The notes under the pieces are model-generated. The model was not told where the DNA came from and ran no database searches. It was given only the letters and a program-made list of their open reading frames with translations. From the NCBI GenBank assembly GCA_900757715.1, contig CAAEOZ010000025.1, positions 1 through 25,137 of the forward strand: a DNA stretch of 25,137 nt, in the 5' to 3' direction. The stretch is from an uncultured Veillonella sp. (GTDB lineage Bacteria > Bacillota > Negativicutes > Veillonellales > Veillonellaceae). A program made the position numbers and the translations under genes. This document shows, piece by piece, positions 1-7,578 of this stretch; positions within the stretch are counted from its first letter, which is position 1, and the number at the start of each line of letters is the position of its first letter.

Positions 1-1477
1 CATCGCCTTTGAATGTGCCATCAGGGTAGCCAACAAGGATACCATTACCAGCCAACTGACTAATATATTGGTAAGCCCAGTGGTTGCGAGGAACGTCTGG
101 GAATTCAGCAGTTTTGCTAGGATCAATTGCATGTGGAGTCAAGATTTGTAACAAGTTGTTATATTTGTTTTCCATATCTTGAAGACGTGCGTTCAATTCG
201 GCAATTTCACGACCCATAGCTACGCGAGAACGGGATTCAGGGGAACGTTTACCAAGACGAATAGATACACCCGCGTTCAATTGAGTTTCGCCAGTACCTA
301 CAGTACCACCAACGGAGAACATTGTATCTTCGTTAGGACGGTAGAACGCACCCAACGCAGCGGAGTTAGCATTATGGTAGTGACCATAGCCAGCAGCAAT
401 TGTCCATTTGTCATCTGGGTTGAAGTCCAATGGATGCAATGCAGCCAATGCAGCGGAACCTGCACCTACTTTGTTAACCCGTCTTTCAACAGTACCAACA
501 CGATTAGTCAAGTTCTTAATATTGTTATTAATTTGACCAGGTGTGGAATTGTTGATTTGTGTTTGTAAATCATTAGCTACGGAATATAATTGGCTACCGT
601 TTACAGCATCTGTAGAAGTAGCGGAAATTTCACCAGCCGCAACATTTTTAATTTGACGTTCAGCACCAGCTTTACCTACGGACACGGAACCATTAGATGC
701 AGAGCCTACGCCAGCAAAGCCACCAAAGGTATGACGAGCGATGGTTGCACTACTTTGTGCTGTAGCTTCGCTTGTAGTGGAACCTGTACCTAAAGCAATA
801 GAGTTTAAATGTGTTGCATTTGCATGATCACCGATTGCAAGAGCATAGTCAGCTGCAGCATTTGCATCAGAACCAAACGCATTAGAACGTACATTAGTTG
901 CCTGTGCACCAGCGCCAAATGCTTGAGAATGATCACCAGATGCAAGGGCAGAGGAACCCATAGCAACAGAATGATTATTGGTTGCTTGTGCGCCAGAACC
1001 AATCGCATTAGACTTATAACCAGATGCTAATGCTTCATAGCCAATAGCTTGTGAGCGAACTTCGGAAGCCTTTGCACGTGTACCAATAGCAGTAGACCAT
1101 GTACGTTGTGCTTCAGCAGAATGACCAATAGCAATAGATTCATTCATCAACGCTTTAGAAGAATTACCCATTGCTAATGCAGAGGTGCCTGCTGCAGTGT
1201 TATTAACACCAATAGCGACAGAATTACTTTTCCAGTCACCAGTTTTCTTTGTAGCATCATCTGGCTCATTTTCGTAATCACGATCACGGAAGTTTGCATC
1301 AGATTCTTTTACAGTATTACCGCTACCATACGCAACTGCATTATTGGCACCTGTAACAACATTAGTGTTGTCCATTACAACAGAAGCAGCGTCTACCGGA
1401 TTAACATTCGCACCAACAGCAGTGACAGCAGCCAATACAGCAAACGCTAATTTTTTGGAATGTTTCATTTCTCTCAT
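1..1477 (-). CDS. YadA-like trimeric autotransporter adhesin with C-terminal SLH motif (partial, 3' end cut by window)
   Basis: Surface adhesin exported through the outer membrane as a homotrimer (type Vc secretion). The frame runs 492 codons to the window edge. Residues 1-30 look like a signal peptide (MKHSKKLAFAVLAAVTAVGA). Residues about 85-230 are a YadA-head left-handed beta-roll of 14-15-residue repeats (SVAIG, ALAMG, SIAIG, STAIG, SQAIG, SNAIG, SVAMG, SQAFG, LAIG, SIALG). The neck/stalk signature TDAVNGSQLYSV is at 289-300. The membrane-anchor strands are at about 338-408 (WTIAAGYGHY, SAALGAFYR, MFSVGGTVG, LNAGVSIRLG). A coiled coil follows (about 415-445), then an SLH segment (FPDVPRNHWAYQYISQLAG, GYPDGTFKGD). 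SLH domains bind peptidoglycan, so a periplasmic tether after the barrel is likely (inference). ATG at 1477 is preceded by GAGGG; ATG at 1468 is an in-frame alternative. The downstream end is not visible. Confidence 0.93.
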   Translation of the reverse strand, partial: MREMKHSKKLAFAVLAAVTAVGANVNPVDAASVVMDNTNVVTGANNAVAYGSGNTVKESDANFRDRDYENEPDDATKKTGDWKSNSVAIGVNNTAAGTSALAMGNSSKALMNESIAIGHSAEAQRTWSTAIGTRAKASEVRSQAIGYEALASGYKSNAIGSGAQATNNHSVAMGSSALASGDHSQAFGAGAQATNVRSNAFGSDANAAADYALAIGDHANATHLNSIALGTGSTTSEATAQSSATIARHTFGGFAGVGSASNGSVSVGKAGAERQIKNVAAGEISATSTDAVNGSQLYSVANDLQTQINNSTPGQINNNIKNLTNRVGTVERRVNKVGAGSAALAALHPLDFNPDDKWTIAAGYGHYHNANSAALGAFYRPNEDTMFSVGGTVGTGETQLNAGVSIRLGKRSPESRSRVAMGREIAELNARLQDMENKYNNLLQILTPHAIDPSKTAEFPDVPRNHWAYQYISQLAGNGILVGYPDGTFKGD

Positions 1478-2098
1478 CTTACACCCTCACTAAATTAAAA
1501 AATCATCCAAATTACAATACAATTTCTCATTCTCTCTATGTTCCGTCTCTCACCTCGGTCTGAACAGGTGAATATTCTAAATTAGCATAAAGAAATATCC
1601 CTATATCAGTTTAAGAAAAATTTATATTGTCGATTACCCGCATAGCATATCAAAGTTTTACGATATACACAACCCTTTTTTCTAACACAAACCAAATTAA
1701 CAAGTCTTTATACCTATCAAAATCAGCTTTATTACTAGCTTTGTAGAAAAATAAATTTTACTCATTATTTTCTCTTATGAGTTAAATTTTTCGCAACTTT
1801 GTAAACTTTTCTCATGTAACAAACTGTATAACTTATAAATAAATAACCACCTTATAAGTATGCAAAATATACATTTAACCCTCATTATTCCACATTCATA
1901 CTTAATTCATGAATCATATGTGAATTAAACTATTTTGTATATTTAATCATCCACTTATCATTTTATTATAATTTTATATTTCTATGACAATAGCATCTAC
2001 CAATACCAATTGACATCCAAATAGATGCTAACAAAAGCATTATAAGAATAAACATGACAAATATGATTTATATTGGCCAATATTTTATGTATATGCTC
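1478..2098. other. AT-rich intergenic region upstream of the adhesin, no gene seen
   Basis: About 620 bp with no convincing ORF on either strand. It holds the adhesin leader and candidate promoter, plus dyads: TCACCT/AGGTGA (1550-1555/1566-1571) in the likely 5' UTR, TTAATTCA/TGAATTAA (1902-1909/1921-1928), and a perfect 9-bp stem TAGCATCTA/TAGATGCTA with a 22-nt loop (1991-1999/2022-2030). None is followed by a clear T-tract. The dyads may be protein-binding sites or RNA structure. No function can be assigned from sequence. Confidence 0.5.
1644..1672 (-). promoter_or_regulatory. candidate sigma-70 promoter of the adhesin gene
   Basis: On the minus strand, TTGTGT (1667-1672) is followed after 17 nt by TATGCT (1644-1649). 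This would give a 5' UTR of about 160 nt upstream of ATG 1477. The region is AT-rich, so chance matches are common. Confidence 0.35.
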
Positions 2099-2138
2099 AA
2101 AAAAAAGCCCCTCCTCTTCATGAAGATAGGGGCTTTAT
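2097..2138 (-). terminator. Rho-independent terminator of the flavodiiron gene
   Basis: AAAGCCCCT (2104-2112) pairs with AGGGGCTTT (2128-2136). The loop contains the perfect inner palindrome TCTTCATGAAGA (2115-2126). In the minus direction the stem is followed by a run of eight T (2099-2106 read as A on plus). It lies just after the stop codon at 2167. Confidence 0.85.
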
Positions 2139-2166
2139 AACAAGAATCATTCTTTATTATATGTAA

Positions 2167-3354
2167 TTATGCTAATAATGCACTTACAAGTGCTTCTGCT
2201 TTATTAAAATCGGATTCTTCTGGATTCCAGTTGCATTTGATTTCAGGTTCTACTACAGAGAATCCGTATTTAGTCAACTCTTCACGGAGTACCTTTGTAG
2301 ATTCACCAGACCAGCCATAGGTACCAAATACAGCAGCCTTTTTATTTTTGAATTTCAACTCACGCAAGAAGTCGAGCCAACCAGCTACAGCAGATAATAC
2401 GCTATTACCTACTGTTGGAGAGCCTACAGCAATCGCTTTAGACTTAAAGACTTCCGTCATAATATCATTTTTATTGGTTTTGCTAATGTTGAAAATCTTA
2501 ACACGTGTATCAGGAGATTGCTTAGCAATTTCTTCAGCAATCTTATGGGCCAATTTCTTGGTGCCATCCCACATAGTATCGTATACAACTGTGACTTGAT
2601 CTTCTTGATACGCTTGAGACCATTCATAGTATTTCTCTACGATTTGCATTGGATTTTCCCGCCAAATGGCGCCATGACTAGTAGCAATGATATCGATTGG
2701 CAAGTTAAGCTTTTGAATTTCTTCAACTTTAGCTTTTACCAATGGAGAGAATGGATTCAAGATATTAGCGTAATATTTCATCGCCTCTTCCCATAGACGG
2801 CATTGATCGGCCTTATCCGCCCATAGTTCTTCTACGGCAAAATGCTGACCAAATGCATCGTTGGAGAACAAGATATTATCCCCTGTCATATAAGTCGCCA
2901 TGGAATCAGGCCAGTGAAGCATGCGCATTTCTACGAATACCAAGGATTTACCGTTCCCGATATCTACGGAATCTCCTGTTTTAACAGTTTTAAAATTCCA
3001 TTCAGGGTGATGATATTGGCCAACCAAGGACTTAACAGCATTTTCTGTACAATAAATAGGTGTATTAGGGATTTTTTCCATCAATGCAGGCAAGGAACCG
3101 CTGTGATCCACTTCGCCATGGTTACATACGATGAAATCAATCGTATTTAAATCAATTTCAGATTCCAAATTATCAATGAACTCGGAGGAATGAGGTTTCC
3201 ACACAGTATCGATGAGGACAGTCTTCTCCTCTTCAATCAAATAAGCATTTTGGCTTGAACCATTATTAATACTGTAATCAGAACCGTGGAATTCTTGCAA
3301 TTCCCAGTCGATTTTGCCAACCCAAGAAACATTGTTTTTAATGTGCTTTCTCAT
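2167..3354 (-). CDS. fprA: A-type flavoprotein / flavodiiron protein (FprA/ROO family)
   Basis: Cytoplasmic flavodiiron protein; family members reduce O2 to water and/or NO to N2O at a non-heme diiron site next to FMN, protecting anaerobes. The 395-aa product has the two-domain core. Residues 1-250 are a metallo-beta-lactamase-like domain with diiron ligands H79-x-E81-x-D83-H84 (NHGEVDH), H147, D166 and H227 (ATSHGAIWR). Residues about 253-395 are a flavodoxin domain with the FMN loop YDTMWDGT and GSPTVGNS. No C-terminal rubredoxin or flavin reductase domain is present, so an external electron donor is needed. The start is taken at 3354 because GGAGGT lies just upstream; an earlier ATG at 3366 contains that ribosome site within its own codons. 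It is monocistronic, with its own terminator. O2 versus NO preference cannot be told from sequence. Confidence 0.93.
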   Translation of the reverse strand: MRKHIKNNVSWVGKIDWELQEFHGSDYSINNGSSQNAYLIEEEKTVLIDTVWKPHSSEFIDNLESEIDLNTIDFIVCNHGEVDHSGSLPALMEKIPNTPIYCTENAVKSLVGQYHHPEWNFKTVKTGDSVDIGNGKSLVFVEMRMLHWPDSMATYMTGDNILFSNDAFGQHFAVEELWADKADQCRLWEEAMKYYANILNPFSPLVKAKVEEIQKLNLPIDIIATSHGAIWRENPMQIVEKYYEWSQAYQEDQVTVVYDTMWDGTKKLAHKIAEEIAKQSPDTRVKIFNISKTNKNDIMTEVFKSKAIAVGSPTVGNSVLSAVAGWLDFLRELKFKNKKAAVFGTYGWSGESTKVLREELTKYGFSVVEPEIKCNWNPEESDFNKAEALVSALLA

Positions 3355-3544
3355 AATAACCTCCATGTTCTGTGAAAGTTGATGTGCTTAACTCAGATTT
3401 TTTAATGAACCTATATAGAAACACGAATGATAGAAGCAACTTTCACCGATAATACCAAATATATGGCCAAATGTTATATCAATGGATACAACATAAATCG
3501 GTCATTAACTATAGTTTTATTATATCGATATCACACAATTAAGT

Positions 3545-3562
3545 CTGTACCTGTAGGTACAG
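3545..3562. promoter_or_regulatory. perfect 8+2+8 palindrome, candidate operator upstream of fprA
   Basis: CTGTACCT-GT-AGGTACAG lies between the terminator of the ECF gene and fprA, 190 bp upstream of the fprA start. Spacing and symmetry suit a dimeric helix-turn-helix regulator. The regulator is unknown. Confidence 0.45.
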
Positions 3563-3575
3563 TTTTGAGAATTAT

Positions 3576-3641
3576 TATAAAAACCACTCATAGGTAATCA
3601 CATACCGTACATTAGTACACATCGATTTCCCATGAGTGGTT
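3576..3641 (-). terminator. long-loop terminator downstream of the ECF S gene
   Basis: AACCACTCAT (3582-3591) and ATGAGTGGTT (3632-3641) form a perfect 10-bp stem with a 40-nt loop. Read on minus, the stem runs into TTTTTATAATAAT. It sits 22 nt after the stop codon at 3664. Confidence 0.65.
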
Positions 3642-3663
3642 ACGAGTATATGTAATTATATGA

Positions 3664-4203
3664 TTATTTATTACCCGATTTAGATAGTCCAGGGATAGCT
3701 TTATAGATATATAATGCAATATATCCATCAACCAAGCTATGAACGATGGTACCGCCACCTACAAGAACAAATACAACGTAGATGAGATCAATGTTTGGCA
3801 TCGTAGTGGTAGTATAGAACAATAGGCATGCTAGTACCTCACCAATAGCGTGAACGATAGCACAAGCAAGGTTAAACGCAACAAAGGATAGAGCCCCTGT
3901 TAATACGCCTGGATGATGTTTAATATAGTAAGCCCCCATCAAGGCAAAGATGATATGAGATGCAGCGCGCATAACGATAACAATTGGGAAACCTGCTACA
4001 AAGAAACCTAGGGTAGAACCTATCACGACACAAGCTGCCATCTTTCTAGATAAGAACATAGCTAGGAATATAGGAACATGACTCGCCAATGTATACGATG
4101 CCGGGGGGATCACAACTTTCAAAGGCATCACAATAGGAATCATGATGGCTAATGCCATCAATAAAGCAGTAATGGTTAAATTTCGATACATCGAAGAATT
4201 CAT
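3664..4203 (-). CDS. ECF transporter S component, NiaX-like (vitamin-type substrate uncertain)
   Basis: Integral membrane substrate-binding subunit of an energy-coupling factor importer. The 179-aa product is almost entirely hydrophobic, with about five to six predicted helices. Its N-terminal part carries the pattern IPPASYTLASHVPIFLAMF followed by a GFFVAGFPIVIVMRAASH stretch. I associate this with the NiaX/niacin-type S family, from memory and not from a search. No EcfA or EcfT gene is next to it, so it probably shares a housekeeping ECF module (group II arrangement). The start is set at 4203: AAGGAGG lies 7 nt upstream, whereas the earlier ATG at 4236 coincides with the predicted transcription start. 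A leuB-operon terminator separates it from the leucine genes, so it is a separate unit. Niacin is the best guess; folate, pantothenate or another vitamin is possible. Confidence 0.75.
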   Translation of the reverse strand: MNSSMYRNLTITALLMALAIMIPIVMPLKVVIPPASYTLASHVPIFLAMFLSRKMAACVVIGSTLGFFVAGFPIVIVMRAASHIIFALMGAYYIKHHPGVLTGALSFVAFNLACAIVHAIGEVLACLLFYTTTTMPNIDLIYVVFVLVGGGTIVHSLVDGYIALYIYKAIPGLSKSGNK

Positions 4204-4241
4204 AAAGGCCTCCTTAAAGAATATTTTGCCATTCATCTACC

Positions 4242-4270
4242 AATATAGCACTCTAATATATGAAGAACAA
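4242..4270 (-). promoter_or_regulatory. candidate promoter of the ECF S gene
   Basis: On minus, TTGTTC (4265-4270), 17-nt spacer, TATATT (4242-4247). The predicted start near 4235 gives a leader of about 32 nt before ATG 4203. The -35 match is only moderate. Confidence 0.4.
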
Positions 4271-4294
4271 CTACGTATACTGCTAGTGTCCTAC

Positions 4295-4324
4295 AAAAAA
4301 GAGAGGGCCTTACAACCCCCTCTT
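4295..4324 (-). terminator. Rho-independent terminator of the leucine operon
   Basis: On minus, AGAGGG (4318-4323) pairs with CCCTCT (4302-4307), followed by a run of six T. It lies about 110 nt after the leuB stop and before the ECF promoter. Confidence 0.75.
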
Positions 4325-4433
4325 ATTTAATTGGACAAATATATTATAATACCTATATCTTAACGCTTATAATACGATTTTAAAAATGACGTAACTCACG
4401 TTAATAACTTTCAGAAATCTTAATTCATTACTT

Positions 4434-5504
4434 TTATAAACGTTCAATTACGGCTTGCGCCATTTCTGTTGTACCTACCCGTTTCAAACCTTCACGGTAG
4501 ATATCGCCAGTACGGTAACCATCAACGAGCACTTGTTCTACAGCACTTTCAATAGCGTCAGCCACTTGAGGTAAATCAAGGGAATGACGGCACATCATCG
4601 CAGCGGACAAGATTGTACCCAACGGATTCGCCAAGTTTTTGCCCATGATGTCCGGTGCGGATCCGTGGATTGGCTCGTACAATGCAGTACCTGTACCCAT
4701 AGATGCAGATGGTAAAAGCCCGATGGAACCAGAGATAACAGCACCTTCGTCGGACAAGATATCGCCAAATAAGTTCGTTGTAACGATAACGTCAAACTGT
4801 GCAGGATTTACAACGAGTTGCATTGCTGTATTATCTACATAAAGGTAATCTGTTGCGATATCCGGATTAGCAGCGGCTTTCTCTTGAGCGATTTTACGCC
4901 ATAAACGAGAAGAAGCCAATACATTTGCTTTATCTACGGATACAACCTTTTTGTTACGTTTACGAGCTGTTTCCATAGCGATGTCCATGATGCGCTCTAC
5001 TTCATAACGGCTGTACGTTTCTTTATCCCAAGCGAACTCGTTAGCACCCTCACCTTGCGCCTCTTCCCGTTCACCAAAGTAAATGCCGCCAGTTAACTCA
5101 CGAACGATGACGAAATCTACATCTTGCACGAGTTCCTTTTTAAGCGGAGAATACTCTTGCAATGATGGATAGATTTTTACAGGACGCAAATTACAGAACA
5201 AACCAAGCTCCTTACGAAGACCTAGGATTGCCTTTTCAGGACGGATAGCAGGATCTACATTATCCCATTTAGGACCGCCAACAGCCCCCAACAATACAGC
5301 ATCAGCCGCTTTACAAGCCTCGATCGTATCCTCAGTCAAAGGCACCCCGTATGCATCAATAGACGCACCGCCTGCTTTCTTATCAATCCAATTAACCTTT
5401 ACACCGGCTTTCTCAAAAGCCACATCACACACAGCCTTCGCTGCTGCAATAATCTCAGTACCGATACCATCACCAGGAATCAATACGATACTCTTTTCGC
5501 TCAT
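4434..5504 (-). CDS. leuB: 3-isopropylmalate dehydrogenase
   Basis: Third enzyme of leucine biosynthesis: NAD-dependent oxidative decarboxylation of 3-isopropylmalate to 2-oxoisocaproate, cytoplasmic homodimer. The 356-aa length is normal. Family motifs: GDGIGTEI near the N-terminus, the RELTGGIYFGER substrate loop, DKANVLASSRLWR, and the Mg/NAD region NLFGDILSDEGAVISGSIG with LLPSAS after it. The start is placed at 5504 (MSEKSIVLIPGDG) because GGAGAGGT lies 4 nt upstream; the 27 nt before it do not look like coding sequence of this family. It is the last gene of the leu operon but is separated from leuD by 320 bp that hold a folded GC-rich element, an unusual gap in an otherwise tightly packed operon. 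Confidence 0.97.
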   Translation of the reverse strand: MSEKSIVLIPGDGIGTEIIAAAKAVCDVAFEKAGVKVNWIDKKAGGASIDAYGVPLTEDTIEACKAADAVLLGAVGGPKWDNVDPAIRPEKAILGLRKELGLFCNLRPVKIYPSLQEYSPLKKELVQDVDFVIVRELTGGIYFGEREEAQGEGANEFAWDKETYSRYEVERIMDIAMETARKRNKKVVSVDKANVLASSRLWRKIAQEKAAANPDIATDYLYVDNTAMQLVVNPAQFDVIVTTNLFGDILSDEGAVISGSIGLLPSASMGTGTALYEPIHGSAPDIMGKNLANPLGTILSAAMMCRHSLDLPQVADAIESAVEQVLVDGYRTGDIYREGLKRVGTTEMAQAVIERL

Positions 5505-5575
5505 ATTACCTCTCCATATAACAAATGTCATAGATGAACTACAAACTCATCTTTCGTTATTCCACCGTTAGAAAT

Positions 5576-5746
5576 CTATATAGGCGGTGTCGAGACTTCA
5601 CACACCCAAAAGCCGAATACTCGTCTCTTCTTCAAATCCTGCGCCACAAATTCATTCAAGATTTTAGTAGCTGCTAGGTTTTTAAAGTTTTGACCAAAAC
5701 CGAATAATAAAACACGTAGATCCGAGGTGCATGCGCTAACGCGACT
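5576..5746 (-). pseudogene. open frame without ATG in the leuD-leuB gap, possible gene remnant
   Basis: One frame stays open for 56 codons to TAG at 5576. It reads as reasonably protein-like sequence, with RVLLFGFGQNFKNLAATKIL near the start and KKRRVFGFWVCEVSTPPI at the end. No ATG occurs in it and no ribosome site was found; the only usable starts are an internal TTG and GTG. Its upstream end overlaps the folded element at 5714-5822. I do not recognise it. It may be a remnant of an inserted sequence, or spurious. Confidence 0.2.
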
Positions 5747-5822
5747 TTAGCAGGTCAAGGCTATGCCGCAGACCGTTAAGCTAGCTGGAGCGGCAGCGCA
5801 TCACCGAGGATCGGCAACGTAG
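5714..5822. repeat. GC-rich folded element (MITE- or REP-like) between leuD and leuB
   Basis: This stretch is visibly richer in G+C than its surroundings. GATCC (5719-5723) pairs with GGATC (5808-5812); after an internal GA/GA mismatch GGTG (5726-5729) pairs with CACC (5802-5805); after a one-base bulge ATGCGCT (5731-5737) pairs with AGCGCAT (5795-5801). Inside are a GCCGC/GCGGC hairpin (5765-5769/5790-5794) and a small GAC/GTC hairpin (5743-5745/5754-5756), giving a branched fold. The 6-bp direct repeat ACGTAG flanks it (5714-5719 and 5817-5822), which could be a target-site duplication. It could be a mobile palindromic repeat or a processing/attenuation structure in the leu mRNA. No second copy is visible in this window. 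Confidence 0.6.
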
Positions 5823-5824
5823 TA

Positions 5825-6316
5825 TTATTTGCGATTTTTCGCAAAGTTTACAAGACCACCAGCTGCCGCAATATCTTGAATGAATTGTGGCAACTCAGTA
5901 CCTTGGTATTGTTCGTTTTTAGTCAAGTTGTACACGATACCTTTAGACAAGTCTACGCCAATAGCATCACTAGCGTCAATGCGATCTACTTGTTCGCCGA
6001 TTTCAACTACTGGTAAACCGATGTTAATAGCATTGCGGAAGAAAATACGTGCAAAGGAGTGTGCCACGATAACAGGTACGCCTTTCGCTTTGATAACGCC
6101 CGGTGCATGTTCACGAGAAGAACCACAACCAAAGTTTTTACCAGCTACCATAATTTCGCCTGCTTTCACATTAGGAGCGAATGTGGTATCAATATCTTCC
6201 ATCGCATGTTCGGCCAATTCGTTCCAATCGGCAATCGCTAAGTAACGAGCCGGAATGATTACGTCTGTATCTACATCGTCGCCGTAGCGCCAGATTTTTT
6301 TGCTTTCAAAATCCAT
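5825..6316 (-). CDS. leuD: 3-isopropylmalate dehydratase small subunit
   Basis: Small (swivel) subunit of isopropylmalate isomerase, which with LeuC interconverts 2- and 3-isopropylmalate. The 163-aa length fits the short bacterial/archaeal-type LeuD. Seen motifs: WRYGDDVDTDVIIPARYL near residues 8-25 and the substrate loop NFGCGSSREHAPG. The start is set at 6316 (MDFESKKIW), with GAGGAGG embedded in the last leuC codons; the leuC stop TAA and this ATG are separated by one base, so translational coupling is expected. The track-length frame extending to 6340 is upstream read-through into leuC. Confidence 0.97.
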   Translation of the reverse strand: MDFESKKIWRYGDDVDTDVIIPARYLAIADWNELAEHAMEDIDTTFAPNVKAGEIMVAGKNFGCGSSREHAPGVIKAKGVPVIVAHSFARIFFRNAINIGLPVVEIGEQVDRIDASDAIGVDLSKGIVYNLTKNEQYQGTELPQFIQDIAAAGGLVNFAKNRK

Positions 6317-6317
6317 T

Positions 6318-7577
6318 TTAAACCTCCTCAGGGCCTGCAATGCGGCCTAATACAGCACTTGCTGCCGCCACGTAAGGGCTTGCCAAGTACACCTCAGAAT
6401 CAACGTGACCCATACGACCACGGAAGTTACGATTTGTAGTGGAAACGGTACGTTCTCCTTCGGCCATGATGCCCATGTAACCACCAAGGCATGGACCACA
6501 TGTTGGCGTGGACACAGCGCAGTCAGCTTGAATGAAGATGTCCAATAAACCATCTTTCATAGCTTGATCGTATACATCTTGGGAACCAGGAATTACGATA
6601 CAACGAACGAATGGAGCTACTTTGCGACCTTTGAAGATTTCTGCAGCTGCCACCAAGTCTTCGTAACGGCCATTTGTACAGGAACCGATGATAACTTGGT
6701 CGATTTTAATATCTTTGTCGATTTCGTTGATATAATGTGTGTTGGATGGCAAATGTGGGAACGCTACAACTGGTTGCAATTTGGACAAGTCAATTGTAAT
6801 AGTTTGAGCATATACTGCATCAGCATCTGGAGCGATTGGTTCAACAGGACGATTTACTCTACCTTTGATATATTCTTCAGTAATTGCATCGTAAGGGAAT
6901 ACGCCACATTTACCGCCCGCTTCGATAGCCATGTTACAGATGGTAAGGCGGTCAGCCATAGTCATGTGTTGTACGCCGTCACCGGCGAATTCAAGGGCCA
7001 TGTAACGAGCGCCGTCTACGCCGATTTGACCGATTAAATCAAGAATTACGTCTTTACCGGTGACCCATTTGTTAGGTTTGCCGATAAGCTCAACCTTAAT
7101 TGTTTCAGGTACTTTGAACCAAGTTTTACCTTCTGCCATAGCAACGCCCGCATCAGTGGAGCCTACGCCTGTGGAGAATGCATTTACCGCACCATAGGTA
7201 CACGTGTGGGAGTCAGCACCGATCATCATTTCGCCAGGGCCGATAAGGCCTTTTTCTGGCAAAATAACGTGCTCGATACCCATTCTACCGACTTCAAAGT
7301 AGTTTGTAATGCCATGTTCGCGTACGAAGTCGCGCATTACTTTCGCTTGTGTAGCGGATTGAATATCTTTATTTGGTGTGAAATGATCCGGCACCAAGTA
7401 GATTTTATGACGGTCAAATACAGGTTTGCCGATTTTTAAGAACTCTTTACGCGCCGGTGGGAATGTGATGTCGTTCATCAATACCGCATCCAACTGACAT
7501 TCGATGATTTGTCCCGGTTTAACGACATCAAGCCCCGCGTGACGAGCCATATTCTTTTCAGTAATGGTCATACCCAT
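6318..7577 (-). CDS. leuC: 3-isopropylmalate dehydratase large subunit
   Basis: Catalytic aconitase-superfamily subunit carrying a [4Fe-4S] cluster; partner of LeuD. The 419-aa length matches the compact LeuC type. Cluster cysteines are C300 (IIGSCTNGRYEDL) and C360 and C363 (TPTCGPCLGG). The substrate motif GADSHTCTYGA is at 120-130. ATG 7577 follows a GGAGG that lies inside the last codons of leuA; the stop of leuA (7579) and this start are one base apart. A second in-frame ATG lies two codons later. Its position between leuA and leuD supports operon expression. Confidence 0.97.
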   Translation of the reverse strand: MGMTITEKNMARHAGLDVVKPGQIIECQLDAVLMNDITFPPARKEFLKIGKPVFDRHKIYLVPDHFTPNKDIQSATQAKVMRDFVREHGITNYFEVGRMGIEHVILPEKGLIGPGEMMIGADSHTCTYGAVNAFSTGVGSTDAGVAMAEGKTWFKVPETIKVELIGKPNKWVTGKDVILDLIGQIGVDGARYMALEFAGDGVQHMTMADRLTICNMAIEAGGKCGVFPYDAITEEYIKGRVNRPVEPIAPDADAVYAQTITIDLSKLQPVVAFPHLPSNTHYINEIDKDIKIDQVIIGSCTNGRYEDLVAAAEIFKGRKVAPFVRCIVIPGSQDVYDQAMKDGLLDIFIQADCAVSTPTCGPCLGGYMGIMAEGERTVSTTNRNFRGRMGHVDSEVYLASPYVAAASAVLGRIAGPEEV

Positions 7578-7578
7578 A

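Noticed and set aside
179..1030. Plus-strand ORFs of 67-129 aa
   Set aside because: They are antisense shadows of the repetitive adhesin gene, whose minus frame is continuous and shows clear YadA motifs.
3545..3562. LexA (SOS) box reading of the palindrome
   Set aside because: The E. coli-type box is CTG-N10-CAG; here the spacing is CTG-N12-CAG, and it does not match the Gram-positive CGAAC-type box.
6564..7037. 157-aa plus-strand ORF inside leuC
   Set aside because: Antisense to the conserved catalytic region of leuC; no ribosome site.
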